Positions 59,444-64,000 of a stretch of DNA of 64,000 bases are shown here, one piece after another. Source of the DNA: Leishmania donovani. Lineage: Eukaryota > Euglenozoa > Kinetoplastea > Trypanosomatida > Trypanosomatidae. Where the stretch lies: NCBI RefSeq assembly GCF_000227135.1, contig NC_018243.1, positions 612,600 through 676,599 of the forward strand. The letters are read 5' to 3'. The position numbers were made by a program, and so were the translations under genes. Within the stretch, counting starts at the first letter, position 1, and the number at the start of each line of letters is the position of its first letter. The notes under the pieces were generated by a model. It saw nothing but the letters and a program-made list of their open reading frames with translations, searched no databases and was not told where the DNA came from.

Positions 59444-60163
59444 ATGTCCACGCCGAATCTCGATGCCCTCCTTGGTGTTCCACTGGCTGCGGAGCTAGTG
59501 GCAAGAGCAGGAGGTCTTTTGGCGCTGTGCAAGCTGAGTGACGCCGCACTTCGCATGCTGGGCACGGAGGAGTTCCAGAGCATCGCGAGCAGCTCACGGG
59601 CGAAGCAGCTGCACGCAGGCCTGTTGTTGAAAGCTCCACTGTTCACCGACGCCTTTGGAGACGAGGAGGCGGTGGACACGACGGACCTGAAGGCTGCGCA
59701 GAAGGGTGCCGCCCAACTGGGACGCAAGTGCGCGCTAGTCGCGAAGGCGGACCTTGCCGGCGCCTTTTCCGATGGCTCCCTCGGTGAGGCGGAGAAGGAA
59801 AAGCTCAACGCCGCCTTCACCCGTCTCCTGGCGGAGGGCAAAGTGACCGCGGAGGACACGCAGGCGCTCGCCGTACCGTTTGTGTACGTCCGCGGCGATG
59901 CAGCGAAGCACAGGCGTGGCGGTGTCAAGGAGCGAAAGAAGCGAGAGGCGCAGCAGGAATCGGTCAGCGTCGTTGCTAGAGCGACGCAGCGGGTGCGCAT
60001 GGGTGTCAGTGAGGAGGAGCAGGTGCAACAGCTGCTGCAGCGAGAAGACATACGTAGCGAATTCGCCAAGGAGCGCGCTCAGCAGCTGCTGAAGGAGTCG
60101 CGGAAGCGTGCTCGAGAGGCTGTCCATGATGAGTACGATGACCTACAGAACATTTCCCTCTAG
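59444..60163 (+). CDS. Short Prp31-like NOP-domain protein
   Basis: The protein has 239 residues, about half the length of human PRP31 (499). Residues 2-40 read TPNLDALLGVPLAAELVARAGGLLALCKLSD, the start of the NOP RNA/15.5K-binding domain (family pattern: PNLSALIG, then AAHAGGL, then L). The NOP core runs to about 125 (GRKCALVAKADLAGAFSDGSLGE). A later RRGGVKERKKREAQQES block (158-173) matches the Prp31 C-terminal GGRRYRKMKE region, and ATQRVRMG follows. The family's long N-terminal coiled-coil part before the NOP domain is missing. Prp31 holds U4 snRNA with 15.5K in the tri-snRNP. Nop56/58 are alternatives, but the RGG-KERK tail favours Prp31. The gene is preceded by a strong acceptor. Confidence 0.85.
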   Translation: MSTPNLDALLGVPLAAELVARAGGLLALCKLSDAALRMLGTEEFQSIASSSRAKQLHAGLLLKAPLFTDAFGDEEAVDTTDLKAAQKGAAQLGRKCALVAKADLAGAFSDGSLGEAEKEKLNAAFTRLLAEGKVTAEDTQALAVPFVYVRGDAAKHRRGGVKERKKREAQQESVSVVARATQRVRMGVSEEEQVQQLLQREDIRSEFAKERAQQLLKESRKRAREAVHDEYDDLQNISL

Positions 60164-61379
60164 CGCGCCCGATAGCGTTTGTGCCTGCGGTTATGCTTGA
60201 GCGGGCAGCTGCGGGATCATGAGACATGCCCACGGGGTTTCTGCTGCTGTTGATTCCTTCCCTTTATCCTTGGATCTCTGTGCCGCGCATATGAGCCACT
60301 GCTGGCCTTTGCAGCTTGCGGCGCTCACGGTATGACCAGGTTCCCCCCATCACACCGAGCCGCCCCATCGCCGCTGCACTCGTTGCGTAGCTCTGGGGCG
60401 AGCGAGCGGATGTGAGGAATTCCTCATCCCTCGCACGTATGCCTGTGCTGACGCGTGTGTGGGCACGCTTACGGAAACCAGGTTTTCAACGCCAAGATGA
60501 GTCAGCAGTCGACTATTGACATTGAAAGGACTCGAAAGGGGTGGAAAAGGCTGGCGCCTTGAGGCCGCGACCAGCAATTCAACATCACCAAGTGCCGGAG
60601 GAGTACCGCCCCCATCCCCGCAGCTGCGCATGCTACCACGGTTGCGCCTGCCTCTCGTCTTTTCCTTTCGAACTTTGCTGTCTTTTCTTGCCCTTCGCCT
60701 CTCTCTTCTTGCGCGCTACACCCCTCTCCTCGCTGACTCTGTCGACTTCTCCACATCCTCCACGTGCTGCCCACGATGGTCGTTTGCCAACAAACGCGCG
60801 CGTGGACCCGCATCTAGGTGTTTCCCACGCCCCCGAGTAAGCAGCCGAAAACTTGCGCATGCGCACACGCCTTCCTCTCTTTGTGCCCTTGCGTTGGTGC
60901 GCGCGCATCGGCGTGTCGCGATTGGTGCGGCGCTCTTAGTCTTCATCAGTGACTGGCCGCTACTACCCTTTCGATCTGTCACCCCGCTTCACTCGTACCC
61001 CTCCCCTCCCCCCGCTTGGGGGCGCTCTGCCCTTTCGCCTTCCAGCCTTCCGTCTCGCTTCGCCTCCCTTTCGTGCGTGTGTAGCTTCCTGCGCACTCGC
61101 CACGCCCCACCCCTATTCATTTGTTCTCTCATCGTTCTGCTGCTTTCCATTTCGCCCAGTCCGTCGCGCTTTGGTTGCCACGCTGCGCCGTCTGTCGTCG
61201 TCGCTCTTGGCCATCTCTTCGACTCGACACGTCGCCGTTTCGCACTCTGCTCCTTTTCGGCTGATGGTTGGAGCTCACTTCCGGGCGCTTGTCTGTTCGG
61301 AGCGCTTCGTGTATGCGTGCGCGTATGTGTGGTCTGTTCCGTGTTGTCCTCTCCGCCCCTCACTTTCGCTCGTGCTTGG
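60164..61379. other. Intergenic DNA
   Basis: C/T-rich with no gene visible. The tract at 61121-61157 ends in TTCGCCCAG, AG at 61158-61159, likely the acceptor for the CLU-like gene. Confidence 0.6.
61121..61159 (+). promoter_or_regulatory. Predicted trans-splice acceptor for the CLU-like gene
   Basis: TTGTTCTCTCATCGTTCTGC and onward ends in CGCCCAG with the AG at 61158-61159, giving a 5' UTR of about 220 nt that contains one short upstream ATG at 61264. Confidence 0.5.
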
Positions 61380-64000
61380 ATGGAGACAGTGCGCGGCACG
61401 CTCGCCCAGAACGCGGCGACGCCGACGACGCCTAGCGATTGTGCCACCTATCGATCGCTGCCTAGCTTGAAAAGCAACACCCCTCCTCCGTTACGGAGCG
61501 ATTCGGCACGTACGAAATCGACGGCGGGCCACGGCGCCAAGGCACGGATCCCGTCGCTGCATCGAGGTCAGAATGGCCCGCCAGCCGCGATGCCAGGCCC
61601 CTTCAATAAGAACTCAGCCCCGCAGGCGCCTGTGGATGCAGCTCGCAGCTGGCGCACTTCCACTGGGGTGCCTATCTCCTTTGGAGAGGGTGCCGTCGCT
61701 CGACCAGGACCGCAGGGGCCATCACCTCCGCGGCTGCGGCCCTCTCCCTCCCTGCGCGACACGGCAATCGATACGGCCTTCTTGACCGCACACCTTCCCT
61801 TCCTCACGGCCGGTGCTGACGCCATCGATCGTGGCTCGAGGGACTGGAACACGGAGTTTCAGTGGCTGTGGGAACAGCAGCTGCACGGCGAGGTGTGGGG
61901 GTATACTGGCCACCAAGAAATGCGCGATTTTCTTGAGGAGTTCGAGGGCTTCGCTAAGGTGCTGGTGGAGTCGCTATGGCGGGAGGGACGTCTTCCACCT
62001 GCTGTTCGCCCGTCATCCGTGACGACCATGTGCGCTCGCTACGGAAATGTGCTGGTGTACGCGTGGCCCGACGGAAAGCTGGGCATGTGGATGCAACGCA
62101 GTTTTCGAGTACTGATGGAGTGTTGCGTGCCGCACCTCTCGCTGCCGCTGACGGCGACTTTCCGCTACTTTGGAGATGTCGTCACTGTTGCCGCTGCCAT
62201 TTCGCTTGAGCGTGCGGGGCCGGCTGAGTACGCAGGAAACGGACGCAGCGATTCAGTGATGCACGTGCCCCTGCAGGAGCTTCTGGGTATGACCCAAGAC
62301 GCGCTAAACTTGCTTCGCGGTGACCCTCGTGGTGAGGCGACGGGTGGGGCAAACGACGAGGCGACCACGCCGCAGCAGCGCAAGGTGAGGGGCATCGAGG
62401 TGCGCGAGGGCATGGACACGCGTCTTTACGTGGTGAACTGTCTTGGCCTTCTGCCGCCGCTCTTTTCCACCGACGGCCGTGTGCTGACGCTGCGGCGGTG
62501 GCTTCACTTGATTCAGCATCCTCCGATGCCCTGGGCCAGTAGCGTTGCGTGCGCGGACATTTACCGCCGTGAGGCGGCTGCAGCTGCTCAGTACCTCAAC
62601 AGTGCCCTTCAAGCACCGGTAGAGAGGCGCAACACACGTCTTGTGCAGCTGCTGCACAAAAGTGGACTTAACGTGTCCTTGCTGGGCCTTGTTGCGCAGA
62701 CCATGCTGGCTGCCGCCAAGGAGGATCTCGATGACACGTCAGAGCTGGTGCTTCGCCTCATCGCAGTCGAAGTCCTCGCCCGTGTGGTGCGCCGATCTTT
62801 GGTGCGCTCGATGGGGCGCGAGGGCAGCGCGCGGTCGCTAAAGGCCGCCAACAGCTACCTTCAGCGCACCGCCAGCTCGCTGTTGCGCACGTCGCAGGGG
62901 CGCTTTGAGGAGAGGCTGCTCCCGCTTGTCCGAGACATGTTCTGGCTCGACGAGGCGATGGGCACGGAACCGTACGTGCAGCTGCTCAAGCGCACACTGC
63001 AACGGCAGGTGGTGCTTATCACGAAGCGTTTATGTGAGCTGTGCGGGCTTCGAGTGGTGCGGGGCAGCGTAGCGGAGATCATGTGCCAGCCTTCGCACCA
63101 CAACTACAGCTCCTTCTACTCCGCAGAGCACCAGGCACTGATAGCGACGTTGGCGCAGGACGAGTCGGAGTATCCGCCGGCCTTCAAAACCGCCTATCTC
63201 CTCCCACTGCGCATCCGCTTTTACTGCCGTGGCGGTCGCCTCGCCGAGGCGTGGCGCGAGGCGACGCAGCTGGTGGAGTTGCGCAGCCGCCTCACGTCGG
63301 AGCGCTTCCTCAACGCAGAGACGTGGACGACAGCCGCGCTAGTAGCTGCCCAGGTCGGCAGAGAGGAGGACAGTGCGGACCTCATCGAGCACGCCACCCG
63401 CGTATTCTTCGACATCCCAGCCTTTCTCCTCCAGCCGACCGCGCCGCTGGTGCGAATGCCGTCCTACTTGTACTTCCTCCAAGGGCAGGCGCACGCTAAA
63501 CTCGCGCATGGGTTCATCTGCATTCAGCGACAGCTCTTTGACGAAGCCGAGGAGCTGTTTACAGCGGTACTGCGCCTGCCGGACGTGCTCGAGGATGAAC
63601 GACAGTCACATGCTGCGCATTTTCGCCAACAGGCTGTCGTCGGTCTGCTCAGAATCGCCGTGCACTCCGAAAAGGCAAAGGTCATGCAGCTCGACGCGCA
63701 GTGGAGCACTGAGCTGCGCTCTATGGCCCCTTCGCTGCAAGGTGCCCGCATCAGCGAGCTCTTTGGGTCTCTGCTCTTCGATCGGGACATGTTTCCTAGC
63801 GCCGTGGCGAGACTTTGGGAGTGCCTCGAGACAACTGAGCAACTCCTTGGCGCGACGGCTCTCCGCGTGGGCGAGGTGCTCAACAAGCTGGCCTACGTCT
63901 ACTACCGCTGGGACGTGCAGCAGTATGGCCTCTTCTGCAGCTGCATTCTCCACCGAGCCGAGGCCATCATGGTGGAGCGGAGTGGACTGTACTCGCCACT
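61380..64000 (+). CDS. CLU (clustered mitochondria)-like protein, 3' end beyond window
   Basis: The frame is open from ATG 61380 to the window edge: 873 codons, no stop. The N-terminus (about 1-125) is P/S/T-rich and disordered. Residues 150-400 match the CLU central region, with VPLQELLGMTQDALNL (about 300-316), and EVREGMDTRLYVVNCLGLLPP from E340, the GxDgRxY-xxD-xxRxxPP block of CLU. GLNVSLLGLVAQTM from G429, with LVLRLIAVEVLARVVRRSL after it, matches the eIF3-p135-like domain (family: GINMRYLG, then EMiaRa-K). From about 600 the sequence turns to helix pairs like TPR repeats, as in CLU. CLU proteins bind mRNAs for mitochondrial proteins and govern mitochondrial distribution. The full length is not known. 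The sequence is quite diverged, so other proteins with this domain set are possible. Confidence 0.85.
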   Translation, partial: METVRGTLAQNAATPTTPSDCATYRSLPSLKSNTPPPLRSDSARTKSTAGHGAKARIPSLHRGQNGPPAAMPGPFNKNSAPQAPVDAARSWRTSTGVPISFGEGAVARPGPQGPSPPRLRPSPSLRDTAIDTAFLTAHLPFLTAGADAIDRGSRDWNTEFQWLWEQQLHGEVWGYTGHQEMRDFLEEFEGFAKVLVESLWREGRLPPAVRPSSVTTMCARYGNVLVYAWPDGKLGMWMQRSFRVLMECCVPHLSLPLTATFRYFGDVVTVAAAISLERAGPAEYAGNGRSDSVMHVPLQELLGMTQDALNLLRGDPRGEATGGANDEATTPQQRKVRGIEVREGMDTRLYVVNCLGLLPPLFSTDGRVLTLRRWLHLIQHPPMPWASSVACADIYRREAAAAAQYLNSALQAPVERRNTRLVQLLHKSGLNVSLLGLVAQTMLAAAKEDLDDTSELVLRLIAVEVLARVVRRSLVRSMGREGSARSLKAANSYLQRTASSLLRTSQGRFEERLLPLVRDMFWLDEAMGTEPYVQLLKRTLQRQVVLITKRLCELCGLRVVRGSVAEIMCQPSHHNYSSFYSAEHQALIATLAQDESEYPPAFKTAYLLPLRIRFYCRGGRLAEAWREATQLVELRSRLTSERFLNAETWTTAALVAAQVGREEDSADLIEHATRVFFDIPAFLLQPTAPLVRMPSYLYFLQGQAHAKLAHGFICIQRQLFDEAEELFTAVLRLPDVLEDERQSHAAHFRQQAVVGLLRIAVHSEKAKVMQLDAQWSTELRSMAPSLQGARISELFGSLLFDRDMFPSAVARLWECLETTEQLLGATALRVGEVLNKLAYVYYRWDVQQYGLFCSCILHRAEAIMVERSGLYSP

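Noticed and set aside
1..64000. CRISPR arrays, operons with ribosome binding sites, or bacterial terminators
   Set aside because: None seen; the gene style is eukaryotic trypanosomatid. The only direct repeats of note are the 541 bp units and simple microsatellites.

Overview
The window looks like nuclear DNA of a trypanosomatid, most probably a Leishmania. The evidence is long intronless genes, GC-rich codons, strings of genes all on one strand, pyrimidine tracts followed by AG before most start codons (the pattern of spliced-leader trans-splicing), ~540 bp SIDER-like repeats in 3' UTR positions, and trypanosomatid-specific proteins such as a 635-residue LeishIF4G-3-type factor. The gene content (DNA polymerase alpha and IF4G-3 on one plus-strand array) matches what I remember of Leishmania chromosome 16. 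That is recollection, not a search.

Layout. 1-23159 is a leftward (minus-strand) gene cluster. It starts with a homopurine-rich, gene-poor stretch (1-2250) and a decayed mobile-element-like block (about 2250-6300). Then come a dual-acylated MGVCC protein, a TraB/TIKI-like protein, a mitochondrial helical-repeat protein, a small two-CXXC protein and a Timeless/Tof1-like replication-fork protein. Two repeat loci (9720-11259 and 19038-19578) sit in the 3' UTR positions of the TraB-like and Timeless genes, and two runs of 99 N mark unresolved assembly at the first. 23160-26011 is a divergent strand-switch region and the likely RNA polymerase II start zone for both clusters. From 26012 to the right edge every gene is on the plus strand: ERO1, DNA polymerase alpha, CFAP57/WDR65-like, a PPR-like mitochondrial protein, an SMP/Mdm12-like protein, a PH-tailed kinesin, U1-70K, LeishIF4G-3, prohibitin 1, a WDR18/Ipi3-like protein, a short Prp31-like protein and a CLU-like protein that runs off the edge.

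The genes do not form one pathway, as is usual in these arrays, but themes recur: replication (Timeless, Pol alpha), RNA processing and translation (U1-70K, Prp31-like, IF4G-3, Ipi3-like), mitochondria (prohibitin, PPR-like, helical-repeat, SMP-like and CLU-like proteins) and the flagellum/cytoskeleton (CFAP57-like, kinesin). The most notable points are an Mdm12-like SMP candidate, the compact Prp31, the reduced ERO1, near-identical copies of a normally degenerate repeat, a false duplication at an assembly gap, and a possible frameshifted gene inside the strand-switch region.
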